A DNA stretch of 64,000 nt from an uncultured Syntrophobacterales bacterium. Lineage in GTDB: Bacteria; Desulfobacterota; Syntrophia; Syntrophales; UBA5619. Below are positions 52,344-60,299 of this stretch, piece by piece (within the stretch, counting starts at the first letter, position 1; the number at the start of each line of letters is the position of its first letter). The position numbers and the translations under genes were made by a program. Where the stretch lies: assembly GCA_903928915.1 (NCBI GenBank), contig CAIYSL010000033.1, forward strand, positions 115,673 through 179,672, written 5' to 3'. Under the pieces are notes generated by a model, which was not told the DNA's origin, did no database searches, and saw only the letters and a program-made list of their open reading frames with translations.

Positions 52344-53024
52344 ATGAGTTCTCAGAACGGACGGACCGCGCCCGCCGCTGACACTACGCTCGGCGTCCTG
52401 GACCTTCAGGGGGGGGTCTGCGAACACCTCGATCACCTCCGCCGCCTCGGCATCGACGCCCGGGCGGTCAAGCAGCCCGGAGATTTCGGCGGGTTGGCGG
52501 GGCTGATCCTGCCCGGTGGCGAGAGCACCTGCCTCGCGCGTCTGCTGAAGATCTTCGGACTCGAGGAGCTGATCGTCGCCCGGTTCCGCCAGGGGATGAA
52601 GCTCTGGGGAACCTGCGCCGGGGCGATCCTGCTTGCCGGCTCGCTCACCGGAGAAGCGCCGCACCTGGGTCTGATCGACATCGAGGTGGAGCGGAACAGC
52701 TTCGGAAGCCAGCTCGACAGTTTCACCTGCGAGGCCTCGGTCCCGCAGGTCTCGCCCGATCCGGTGCCGCTCACCTTCATCCGCGCTCCCAAGATCGTCC
52801 GCACGGGAACGGGGGTGGCGGTGCTCCTCAGGATCGGTGATTTCATCGCGGCCGCAGAATCGTCCGCTGTCCTGGTGACTGTTTTTCACCCCGAGCTGAC
52901 CCCCAGCCTGGCCTTCCACCGCTATTTCGCCCGCAAGTGCGGCCTGGCGCCCCGCGGGGAGGAGACAGCCCTCGACCACTCCTGGGAGACCACGAGCTGG
53001 ACGCGGTTGGCGCGGATTGTCTGA
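52344..53024 (+). CDS. pdxT: Pyridoxal 5'-phosphate synthase glutaminase subunit PdxT
   Basis: A 226-residue glutaminase. GVLDLQGGVCEHLDHL and LILPGGEST are the oxyanion region, LWGTCAGAILLA holds the nucleophile Cys, and VTVFHPELTPS the His-Glu. NSFGSQLDSF is PdxT-specific. The C-terminal ~35 residues extend past the usual end (family length ~190-200). It supplies ammonia to PdxS. A GTCAG Cys elbow is intact. Confidence 0.94.
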   Translation: MSSQNGRTAPAADTTLGVLDLQGGVCEHLDHLRRLGIDARAVKQPGDFGGLAGLILPGGESTCLARLLKIFGLEELIVARFRQGMKLWGTCAGAILLAGSLTGEAPHLGLIDIEVERNSFGSQLDSFTCEASVPQVSPDPVPLTFIRAPKIVRTGTGVAVLLRIGDFIAAAESSAVLVTVFHPELTPSLAFHRYFARKCGLAPRGEETALDHSWETTSWTRLARIV

Positions 53025-53065
53025 TCGATCGGACCGTGCCGCTGCGGAGAACGGAGAGCAGCATC

Positions 53066-53383
53066 ATGGAAGAACTGAAGGGGTATCAGAAGAAGCACCT
53101 GCGGGGCCTGGCCCATGGCCTGAAGCCGGTCGTGCAGGTCGGCAGGGAGGGGCTGACCGCGGGGATCATCCGCGCCGTCGACGAGGGGTTGTTCAGCCAC
53201 GAGCTGATAAAGATTAAGTTCAATGATATCAAAGAGAGAGGATTAAAAGAGGCAATTGCCGCCGATATCGTCGCCAAGACCGGAAGCGTTCAGGTCGGCA
53301 TGATCGGCCATACGGTGATCCTCTACCGGATGCAGGCCGACCCGGAGAGGCGGCGGATCGCCGTTCCCGCCCGGGAAGCCTAG
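53066..53383 (+). CDS. yhbY: YhbY/CRS1-type RNA-binding protein
   Basis: A 105-residue CRM-domain protein. LRGLAHGLKPVVQVGREGLT with the GxxG-like loop, the HELIKIKFND strand and IGHTVILYR strand match YhbY, which binds pre-50S ribosomes. GGAGAGCA lies ahead of the ATG. It follows pdxT by 41 bases in the same direction. A run of hydrophilic residues at the C-terminus is the only divergent part. Confidence 0.92.
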   Translation: MEELKGYQKKHLRGLAHGLKPVVQVGREGLTAGIIRAVDEGLFSHELIKIKFNDIKERGLKEAIAADIVAKTGSVQVGMIGHTVILYRMQADPERRRIAVPAREA

Positions 53384-53463
53384 GGGGGCGAGGCCGGCGG
53401 GCGGGACAGCCCGCATTCCCGGGCACCGCAGCCGTCCCCGGAATACCTGAGGAAGGGGCCGGG

Positions 53464-54123
53464 TCACGGGGCGATCACCTCGATCCGCCTGCGGACAGAC
53501 GCTGCCTTGGCGGCCTCTCCCGAAGCGCCGTAGAAGGACTCCAGCCGTTTCAGCCAGGCGAGGAGGGCCCGTTTCCAGCCGTTTCGGGAGGCGGTCTCGA
53601 CGGCCAGGAGGAAGAGCGGCTCGCTCTCCCGATTCCCGCGTACGGCAATGCCGGCTACGATCAGCCGCGAGAGATGGTCGTCTAATTTTTCAATTATAAC
53701 AGAAAGTTCTGATGTAGTGCCGCCGCGCAGGGACGGGAGAACACCGCGGTACCGCTCCGGCAGGAGGGCTTCCTCCGCGGCCGGGTCGCCCCTCAGGAAG
53801 CGGAGGAAATTCCGGTTTGCCGGAACCGGCTCCGCCGCGTCGACCCGGGAAAACTCGCCTTCTTCGGGCTCCGCGAGCACGGCAATCTGCAGGGCCATCC
53901 GCGTCAGCCAGACCTTCCCCAGCAGGTCGAGGTCCCCGCTTTTCTTGATCTCCTCGGCGGCCTTGCGGAACTGCGCCTCCGTGACGGCCGCGGGCCGGCC
54001 GGTCAGGAAGTCCGTCTTGAAGTTTTCCAGGCGCTGATACCCCTCGCTCAGCCAGGGTGCCGCTTTGGGGCCACAGCCGGACAGAGAAAGCAGCAGAACC
54101 AGCAGGCAGAGGATTTTGCTCAT
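53464..54123 (-). CDS. Predicted lipoprotein of the MCE operon
   Basis: A 219-residue protein with a lipobox (LSLSGC, Cys 17). The rest is mainly helical (KAAEEIKKSGDLDLLGKVWL; KRALLAWLKRLESFYGAS). I cannot name a family. It overlaps the MlaD-like gene by 4 bases and closes the minus-strand MCE operon, so it may be an outer- or inner-membrane partner of lipid transport. Confidence 0.7.
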   Translation of the reverse strand: MSKILCLLVLLLSLSGCGPKAAPWLSEGYQRLENFKTDFLTGRPAAVTEAQFRKAAEEIKKSGDLDLLGKVWLTRMALQIAVLAEPEEGEFSRVDAAEPVPANRNFLRFLRGDPAAEEALLPERYRGVLPSLRGGTTSELSVIIEKLDDHLSRLIVAGIAVRGNRESEPLFLLAVETASRNGWKRALLAWLKRLESFYGASGEAAKAASVRRRIEVIAP

Positions 54124-55073
54124 GGCAGCTTGATCTCCGGTTTGTCCTTAAAGGGAATCTTCCGGTCCACTTCGGCCACCAGGTCGCCCACCGCAATGAT
54201 CACGGCATCCAGCTCGCTCCGGAGCACCTGAAGGTCCCTTGTGGAGCCGGCGACGTCGCCGCTGATCCGGTTGATGTTGTCCAGGGCGACGTTCAGCTTC
54301 GCCAGCTTCCCCTGCAGGTCGTGGAGAATCGCCCGGACAAGGGGCAGGACGCCGTCTTGTCCGTATATCTGCTCGCCGGTCCTGCCGGTGAGCGTCTCGG
54401 CAGCGACGAGCAGCGTATCGGCCCGCGTCGCGATGTCTCTGAGTTTCCCGAGGGTTTCATGGATCGCCCGGACGCTGTGCGGATCGCCGACGGCCATTTC
54501 CAGGAGCGATTCCTGCTTGGAGAGCCGGGAGGTCACCTTCTGCGCATCCCGCAGGATTCGCCGCATCTCCCCCTGCGGGTCGGCGAGGTTCTCGGTAATC
54601 TGCGCCACACTGCCCATGATGCGGTCCGCCTTGTCCACGATCGGCTGCGCCCGCTTGATGATTTCGTTGATGTCGCTGGAAACCGTGATCTCCGGGACTG
54701 CGGCGGGCGAGAGGGGCGGCCCCGTGAGGTTGACCGTAGTGACCACAATCCGCGGAGACCCGATCAGGGGCTTTTCGAGGATGAAGGTGCTGTCGGCCCG
54801 GACCACCCGGTTGTACCGCTCCGGGATCTTGAACCGGATCAGGACCGTCCCGTGTTCATCGAGCTCCAGAGAACTGACCCGGCCGATAGTGAACCCGCCG
54901 TACACGACGGGCATCCCCTCCGCCAGGGTCTCCCCGGTCTTCGAGGAGAGGGTGTAGGTGTGGACCCGGGCAAAGATCCCCTTCTGGTAGAAGACATACC
55001 CGATGGAGGCCATGATCAAAACGGTGGTGATCGTGATGAAGAGGCCCACCTTGAATTCAATCCGCTGCGACAT
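54120..55073 (-). CDS. MCE/MlaD-family protein
   Basis: About 317 residues starting at the ATG preceded by GGGGGGCTGG; an upstream frame adds a non-conserved N-terminus. One membrane helix (about residues 10-30, VGLFITITTVLIMASIGYVF-like) anchors an MCE domain recognised by LAEGMPVVYGGFTIGRVSSL. A long helical tail follows (about 130-300). It binds and passes phospholipids between membranes. Overlap of 17 bases with the ATPase-like gene and 4 with the lipoprotein gene shows tight coupling. Confidence 0.88.
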   Translation of the reverse strand: MSQRIEFKVGLFITITTVLIMASIGYVFYQKGIFARVHTYTLSSKTGETLAEGMPVVYGGFTIGRVSSLELDEHGTVLIRFKIPERYNRVVRADSTFILEKPLIGSPRIVVTTVNLTGPPLSPAAVPEITVSSDINEIIKRAQPIVDKADRIMGSVAQITENLADPQGEMRRILRDAQKVTSRLSKQESLLEMAVGDPHSVRAIHETLGKLRDIATRADTLLVAAETLTGRTGEQIYGQDGVLPLVRAILHDLQGKLAKLNVALDNINRISGDVAGSTRDLQVLRSELDAVIIAVGDLVAEVDRKIPFKDKPEIKLP

Positions 55074-55500
55074 CCAGCCCCCCGTAGCGTTCTGTTTCCC
55101 AACTATAGTCGAATATATGGGTTTCTGCAATCAAATCGTCTACCTTCCGCAATGCATCGGCGAGCGAGTGGCCGGCCCGGACCGTGGTCAGGATGCTGAA
55201 GGGCCGATCCAGGACTAAAACGGCATTCGCCACCATGGCCGCCCGCAGGAGCATGGTGCAGAAGCGCTCCTCCGCCGTCAGGCCGGCGTTTCTGCGCTCA
55301 GCGACCTGTTCCATTCCGAACCGCCCCAGCAGGCCGAGAGTCTCCGCCCGGGCCTCGCGTTCCGGCTTGTTCTGGTGGTACTGCGGGACCAGGGCGATGT
55401 TGCCCCAGACGGACAGGTTGGAGATCAGCGGTGCGGTCAGGGAGACGAGCCCTACCCGGCCCCGGTGAGCGGCGATGAACTCCCCCAGCCCCTGCTGCAA
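55057..55500 (-). CDS. Truncated, degenerate ABC ATPase-like protein of the MCE operon
   Basis: Open frame of about 150 residues lacking a clear start (a TTG at 55500 is the first usable codon; the frame stays open through the permease gene). It resembles the C-terminal half of an MlaF-type ATPase: TAPLISNLSVWGNIAL after the Q-loop, a signature-like NAGLTAEERFCTML where LSGGQ is expected, and a Walker-B-like LVLDRPFSIL with Arg in place of the catalytic Glu. No Walker A exists in the frame. Either the gene is decayed or it is a non-hydrolysing subunit partner. It lies where the normal ATPase should be. Confidence 0.55.
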   Translation of the reverse strand: MQQGLGEFIAAHRGRVGLVSLTAPLISNLSVWGNIALVPQYHQNKPEREARAETLGLLGRFGMEQVAERRNAGLTAEERFCTMLLRAAMVANAVLVLDRPFSILTTVRAGHSLADALRKVDDLIAETHIFDYSWETERYGGLDVAAD

Positions 55501-55523
55501 CTCCTCGTCCGATCCGAAGAGCG

Positions 55524-56321
55524 CTAGATGAACCGTACGACCGATGACAGCACCTCGATAATCACGATGGCGAGAAACACTTTTACCATCCCGTTGAGTA
55601 CCGCGACGGGGACACTTGTCAGATCCTCCGAGGCGTTCAACCCCTGACCGATGGGAATCAGGGTGATGAAGAACCCGAAGGTGGCACTCTTCAACAGTAC
55701 GAGGATCATGTCCAGCACCGATGCGGAGCGCAGCAAGGTGTCGAGGTAGGCATCGACCCCGGTACCGAAGATCACGCTGGAGACGAGCAGGCCGACGGCA
55801 AGGACGACCAGCGCGAAGAGACTGCTGAGGAAGACCATGGTGAGCATCCCGCTGAGGATGCGGGGAACGAAGAGATAGTCGAGGGTATCGATGCCGAAGG
55901 ATTCGAGCGTGTACAGTTCATGGTTGACCTTCATCACGGCGATCTCCGCGTTGATTGCGGAGCTGGAACGCAGCGCGATGAGCAGAACCGTCACAAAGGG
56001 CGACACCTCGGTCACTACGAACCCCATCAGCAGGCGCCCTAGATAATCGCTCAACCCGAGGTCCTTGATCGCCTGAAAGGCCATCCCGTTGACCAGCGAC
56101 CCGAAGATGACGGCCACGATCAGGAATAGGGGCAGAATCTGCACCGCAGTGAAATAGAACTGGTTGATGAAGACCGTCCGGGAAGCGCTGTTGTACGTCC
56201 TCAGGGCAAACAGGCGGAGCAGGATCCGCGCCGTAAACGTCGCCGTCTGCCGAAAAGAGCGGGATGAGTTGAGCGCACTCCGTCCGACGGTTTCGATGAC
56301 GGAAATCATGGCGTACACCAT
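55524..56321 (-). CDS. MlaE-type ABC permease
   Basis: About 265 residues and five or six helices. The MlaE pattern VTEVSPFVTVLLIALRSSSAINAEI (shown as SPFVTVLLIALR) and the FGIDTLDYLFVPRILSG loop are clear. It starts at the ATG at 56321 (GTG at 56324 and ATG at 56309 are alternatives). It is the first gene of the minus-strand MCE operon, followed by the short ATPase-like frame. It should carry phospholipids in the inner membrane with MlaD-like and ATPase partners. Confidence 0.87.
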   Translation of the reverse strand: MVYAMISVIETVGRSALNSSRSFRQTATFTARILLRLFALRTYNSASRTVFINQFYFTAVQILPLFLIVAVIFGSLVNGMAFQAIKDLGLSDYLGRLLMGFVVTEVSPFVTVLLIALRSSSAINAEIAVMKVNHELYTLESFGIDTLDYLFVPRILSGMLTMVFLSSLFALVVLAVGLLVSSVIFGTGVDAYLDTLLRSASVLDMILVLLKSATFGFFITLIPIGQGLNASEDLTSVPVAVLNGMVKVFLAIVIIEVLSSVVRFI

Positions 56322-56403
56322 CACCTTGACTGGGGAACTGCATTGTTTAGTAGCACACCGGGCAAGTGGCGTAAAGGGGATTACACAGGAATGATCAAAA
56401 CCA

Positions 56404-56431
56404 TTGACAAAACTTTTTTGGCGTTTATATT
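56404..56431 (+). promoter_or_regulatory. Promoter of the DegP-type protease gene
   Basis: TTGACA and TATATT with a 16-base spacer in the 239-base region between the divergent mlaE-like and degP-like genes. Confidence 0.55.
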
Positions 56432-56560
56432 ACTCCCGGTATTTTCAAGGCTTATCCCGAGGAGGGCATCAACGGCACGCCCGGCAGCAGACAGGGTGGG
56501 CACGGGGCTGTCCAGCGGGTTGCCCTTGTGAACCGAAGCGATTGTACCCGGGAGGAGTGT

Positions 56561-58045
56561 ATGAAAGCGGAGCAGAGCAGTAGAAAAACCTTTATCATGT
56601 TCTTGTTGGCCTTCCTGATCGGATTCTTTGTGGTCTCCGTCGTCGAGGTGTTGCGTTCTTCCCTGGCCCCCTCGACGCCGGGGCCCGATGTCCAGCAGGT
56701 GGCTGCGGCAGGCGCGGCAGGGGAGCTGTCGCGTACCCCCCTCTCCTTCGCCGATCTAGCGGAGAAGCTTAAACCCTGTGTCGTCAACATCGGCACCACC
56801 AAGACGGTACGGGGCGGCGGATTCCGTTCCCCCTTCGGCCAGGGTTCGCCCTTCGAGCGCTACTTCGGCAGGGATGATTTCTTCGAGAGGTTCTTCGGTG
56901 ACATCCCGCAACGGGAATTCAAGCAGAGGAGCCTCGGCTCGGGATTCATCATCAGCGCCGATGGGTACATCTTCACCAATAACCACGTGGTGGAACAGGC
57001 GGACAAGATCCTGGTGAAACTCTCCGACGGCAAGGAATACGAGGCGAAGGTCATCGGCAAGGACGCAAAGACGGACATCGCCCTGATCAAGATCAAACCG
57101 AACGAAAATCTGCCCGTTGCTGAGATCGGCGATTCCGACAAACTCCGCGTGGGCGACTGGGTGATGGCCATCGGCAATCCCTTTGGACTCGAGCAGACCG
57201 TCACCGCGGGCATCGTCAGCGCAAAGGGGCGCGTGATCGGGGCGGGGCCGTACGACAACTTCATCCAGACCGATGCCTCCATCAACCCGGGCAACAGCGG
57301 CGGGCCGCTGTTCAACATGGAGGGAAAGGTCATCGGCATCAACACTGCCATCGTAGCCCAGGGCCAGGGGATAGGCTTTGCCATCCCGATCGGCATGGCG
57401 AAATCGATCCTCCCCGACCTGAAGGCGAAGGGGAAGGTGACCCGCGGCTGGCTGGGGATATCGGTTCAGGACATAACCGAAGAACTCGCCAAGAACATGA
57501 AGATCAAGGAGCGCAGCGGGGCGCTGATCTCCGACGTGTTCAAGGGGGACCCGGCAGACAAGGCCGGGCTGAAATCGGGTGACATCATCACCGAAATCAA
57601 CGGCAAGCGGGTGAAGGACACGCACGAACTGCTGATGATGATCGCGGCCTTCCGGGTCGGCGAAACGATCAAGGTCAAGTTCATCCGCGACGGCCAGGAA
57701 AAGGAGAGCAGCATCGTCGTGGCCGAGCGGAAGGAGCAGGCGGAGCTGGCCGCGGCCGGTGACACCGGCAAGGCCTTCGGCATGGTAGTCCAGGAGATCA
57801 CCCCGGAGATCTCCAAGCACCTCGGACTGTCAACCAAGAAGGGGGTGATCGTCGTCGAGGTCCAGGAGGGGAGCACCGCCGACGACGTGGGTATCCAGCC
57901 GCAGGACATCATCCTCCAGGTGAACAAGGCGAAGATCAGTAGCATGAAGGATTATGTAGCGGAGATGGGCAAAGCCGGCGACAAGGGGATCCTCCTGTTG
58001 ATCAAGCGGGGGAAAGCGACCTTCTTCGTGCCGCTGACGAAATAG
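56561..58045 (+). CDS. degP: DegP/HtrA (Do) family periplasmic serine protease
   Basis: A 494-residue protease from the ATG preceded by GGGAGGAG. A membrane anchor or signal helix is at about residues 10-30 (IMFLLAFLIGFFVVSVVEVL). The trypsin-like triad is visible: NNHVVEQAD (His), KTDIALIKIK (Asp) and INPGNSGGPLFN (Ser). Two PDZ domains follow (GWLGISVQDI onward, and FGMVVQEITPEISKHLGLS onward). It degrades misfolded envelope proteins. It ends at a strong terminator. Confidence 0.93.
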   Translation: MKAEQSSRKTFIMFLLAFLIGFFVVSVVEVLRSSLAPSTPGPDVQQVAAAGAAGELSRTPLSFADLAEKLKPCVVNIGTTKTVRGGGFRSPFGQGSPFERYFGRDDFFERFFGDIPQREFKQRSLGSGFIISADGYIFTNNHVVEQADKILVKLSDGKEYEAKVIGKDAKTDIALIKIKPNENLPVAEIGDSDKLRVGDWVMAIGNPFGLEQTVTAGIVSAKGRVIGAGPYDNFIQTDASINPGNSGGPLFNMEGKVIGINTAIVAQGQGIGFAIPIGMAKSILPDLKAKGKVTRGWLGISVQDITEELAKNMKIKERSGALISDVFKGDPADKAGLKSGDIITEINGKRVKDTHELLMMIAAFRVGETIKVKFIRDGQEKESSIVVAERKEQAELAAAGDTGKAFGMVVQEITPEISKHLGLSTKKGVIVVEVQEGSTADDVGIQPQDIILQVNKAKISSMKDYVAEMGKAGDKGILLLIKRGKATFFVPLTK

Positions 58046-58072
58046 AAAGCGCATTCGCCCTGGAGCGTATCG

Positions 58073-58105
58073 AAAAAGCGGCGTACTTCGGTACGCCGCT
58101 TTTTT
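58073..58105 (+). terminator. Rho-independent terminator after degP
   Basis: A perfect 14-bp stem (AAAAAGCGGCGTAC / GTACGCCGCTTTTT) closed by a TTCG tetraloop and ending in six T. Confidence 0.9.
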
Positions 58106-58168
58106 CAGAACAGCACGGAGCGCAGGAACGGCTGCCGCGTCAGGGGGCCGTGATTGCAGGAGAGACGG

Positions 58169-58855
58169 ATGGGCAGCCGGGCGGACCTCGCGAGAATGTA
58201 TGCACTCCTGGACGGGCACTTCGGCGCGCTCCACTGGTGGCCGGCCGAGGAACCGTTCGAGGTGGCGGTTGGGGCGATCCTGACGCAGAACACCGCCTGG
58301 ACGAACGTGGAGAAGGCCATCGCGGCGCTTAAGGCGAAGGGGCTTCTCGCCCCTGAGGCGCTCTTCCGGATCGACACGCAACAGCTGGCAGGGGTCATCC
58401 GACCAGCGGGATATTTCAACGTCAAGGCGGAGCGGCTCCAGTCCTTCGTCCGCTTCCTCCGGGAGGGATACGGGGGAGACATGGAGCGCATGGCCGCCGA
58501 ACCGTTGCCGGTCCTGCGGGACAAGCTCCTCGGTGTGCGGGGCATCGGCCCGGAAACAGCCGACAGCATCCTCCTGTACGCCTGCGGAAAACCGACCTTC
58601 GTCTGCGACGCCTACACCCGCAGGATACTCCTACGGCATGGCATGATCGGCGATCACGCGGATTACCGTCTGATCCAGGAGATGTTCATGCGCGATCTTG
58701 CCCCCGATGTCGCCCTGTTCAACCAGTTCCATGCCCTGATCGTGAACACGGGCAAGGCGTTCTGCCGAACGGCGCCGAACTGTGCCCCCTGTCCGCTGCG
58801 GGAGCTGGGGGCGGTCCGGGGCCGCCGCCCCGGACAGAGACGGGATTCCCGATGA
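58169..58855 (+). CDS. Endonuclease III-like (HhH-GPD) DNA glycosylase
   Basis: A 228-residue HhH-GPD protein starting at the ATG with GGAGAG upstream. VGAILTQNTAWTNVEKAI is the family's QNT region; the HhH motif reads LLGVRGIGPETADSILLYA, with Glu where the Nth catalytic Lys stands, while the catalytic Asp is in VCDAYTRR. A C-terminal CRTAPNCAPCPL suggests an Fe-S cluster. The Lys-to-other change suggests monofunctional glycosylase activity, as in some archaeal mismatch glycosylases. Its stop overlaps the PHP gene start (ATGA). Confidence 0.87.
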   Translation: MGSRADLARMYALLDGHFGALHWWPAEEPFEVAVGAILTQNTAWTNVEKAIAALKAKGLLAPEALFRIDTQQLAGVIRPAGYFNVKAERLQSFVRFLREGYGGDMERMAAEPLPVLRDKLLGVRGIGPETADSILLYACGKPTFVCDAYTRRILLRHGMIGDHADYRLIQEMFMRDLAPDVALFNQFHALIVNTGKAFCRTAPNCAPCPLRELGAVRGRRPGQRRDSR

Positions 58856-59919
58856 ACCTGAACGACTACGCGGGCGTCATCCACCTGCACTCTGGATACT
58901 CCTTCGACGGACGCGCACCGGTCGCCGAAATCGTCGCCGCGGCCGGCGCCAGCGGGGTCGATTTCCTGCTCCTGACGGATCACGCAACGCTCCAGGCGCG
59001 CGCCGACGGCTGGGAGGGGTGGCAGGGCCGCACATTGGTAATCGTCGGCGAGGAGGTTGCACCGCGGTTCAACCATTTGCTTGCCTTCCGGCTTCCCCGA
59101 TCCCTGATTTCTCCGGAAGACCCTCCGAAATGTCTCCCCCCCCAGGCCTACCTGGACCGAATCCGCAGCCGGGGGGGGCTCAGCTTCATCGCCCATCCCG
59201 ACCATCAGGGATGCCCTTTGTTTCACGTGAAACATTACCCCTGGACCGACTGGTCCGTCACGGGGTACACCGGGATGGGTGTCTGGGATTTCATGACCGA
59301 CTGGCAGAACAGCCTGACCGGGTACCTCCGCGCCGCCCTCAGCTACGCCTGGCCCGCCCTTTTTCTCCGCGGCCCCTCCCCGCAGACGCTTGCCCGCTGG
59401 GATCGCCTCTCCCGGGAACGTTCGGTCGTGGGGATCGGCGAACTGGACAACCATGATACGGTGATCCGGATCGGGGGACTCTCCCTCTCCGCCTTCCCCT
59501 TCTCGCGGGTATTTCGCCTGATCCGGACGCATCTGCTGACGGCCTCCCCCCTTTCCGGAGACAGCCCGCGCGACATCGCCCTCATCCTCGACGCCCTGGG
59601 GAAAGGGCATGCCTACGTCTCGCTCGACAGCTTCTGCAACCCGGCCGGCTTCTCTCTGCTCCTGCGGGAGGACAACCGGAGCGCCACGATGGGCGATACC
59701 CTCGCCCTCCACCGCTCTGCCGCGCTCACAGCCACCGTTCCTGCAAAAGCCAGGATCCGCCTCGTCAGGAACGGAGCCCTTCTCCGCCAGATCACCGGGA
59801 CCGAGCTCTCGCTCCCGGTTACGGAACCCGGGATCTACCGGATTGAGGCCGATTTGCGGGCCTACGGCCGCTGGCGCCCCTGGATCTTTTCCAATCCGGT
59901 CCATGTCACAGGATCGTGA
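58852..59919 (+). CDS. PHP domain protein
   Basis: A 355-residue protein with an intact PHP metal site: IHLHSGYSFDG (HxH), LLLTDHAT, GEEV, FIAHPDHQG and GIGELDNHD. Residues ~290-355 form a beta-rich domain (ARIRLVRNG, PVTEPGIYRIEADL). The same plan, but with a degenerate first motif, is seen in the exported protein at 11745-13235, so these are paralogues. It likely acts as a phosphoesterase on a small or polymeric phosphate. Coupled by 4 bases to the glycosylase gene. Confidence 0.85.
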   Translation: MNLNDYAGVIHLHSGYSFDGRAPVAEIVAAAGASGVDFLLLTDHATLQARADGWEGWQGRTLVIVGEEVAPRFNHLLAFRLPRSLISPEDPPKCLPPQAYLDRIRSRGGLSFIAHPDHQGCPLFHVKHYPWTDWSVTGYTGMGVWDFMTDWQNSLTGYLRAALSYAWPALFLRGPSPQTLARWDRLSRERSVVGIGELDNHDTVIRIGGLSLSAFPFSRVFRLIRTHLLTASPLSGDSPRDIALILDALGKGHAYVSLDSFCNPAGFSLLLREDNRSATMGDTLALHRSAALTATVPAKARIRLVRNGALLRQITGTELSLPVTEPGIYRIEADLRAYGRWRPWIFSNPVHVTGS

Positions 59920-60128
59920 GATCTCCCGTGCCCGTTATGCACGCCGTGTGCTTATTGCACAGCGGGGAGAACCGGCGACCTGGGAGGTTTTTCCCGGTGC
60001 CGCCCTATTTTTCGTGCGTTGACCGCACAGAATGTTTCATTCCCTGACACGCTGCCGCTGCCGCAGGAGGTGCGCCCGTCGTCGGGCCCACGAACATAAC
60101 CATCTGCATTAATTATTTGTTTTTCAAT

Positions 60129-60144
60129 CGGCGGCTAGCCGCCG
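60129..60144. repeat. 16-base perfect palindrome
   Basis: CGGCGGCTAGCCGCCG is its own reverse complement. It lies 59 bases upstream of the -35 box of the next promoter and could be an operator or a hairpin left by readthrough from the PHP gene. Confidence 0.5.
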
Positions 60145-60202
60145 GCACGCATCCCCACGGCTCCACTGGCACCATTATTGCTGTGATCAGGCCATATTGC
60201 GC

Positions 60203-60231
60203 TTGACAGGCCCATACCGATACTATATAAA
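60203..60231 (+). promoter_or_regulatory. Strong sigma-70 promoter
   Basis: TTGACA (60203-60208), 17-base spacer, TATAAA (60226-60231): perfect -35 and five of six -10 bases, 69 bases before the start codon. Confidence 0.75.
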
Positions 60232-60299
60232 CGGCCAACGCGCTAACTTCATAAATAGACTGATATACCCATCAATGACGCATCAGGAAGGAGAATACA

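Larger units (their letters stand above)
59920..60299. other. Intergenic region with strong promoter ahead of the carboxyltransferase gene
   Basis: 380 bases with no gene recognised; it contains a 16-base palindrome and a consensus-like promoter (both listed). Composition becomes AT-rich in its second half. Confidence 0.6.
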
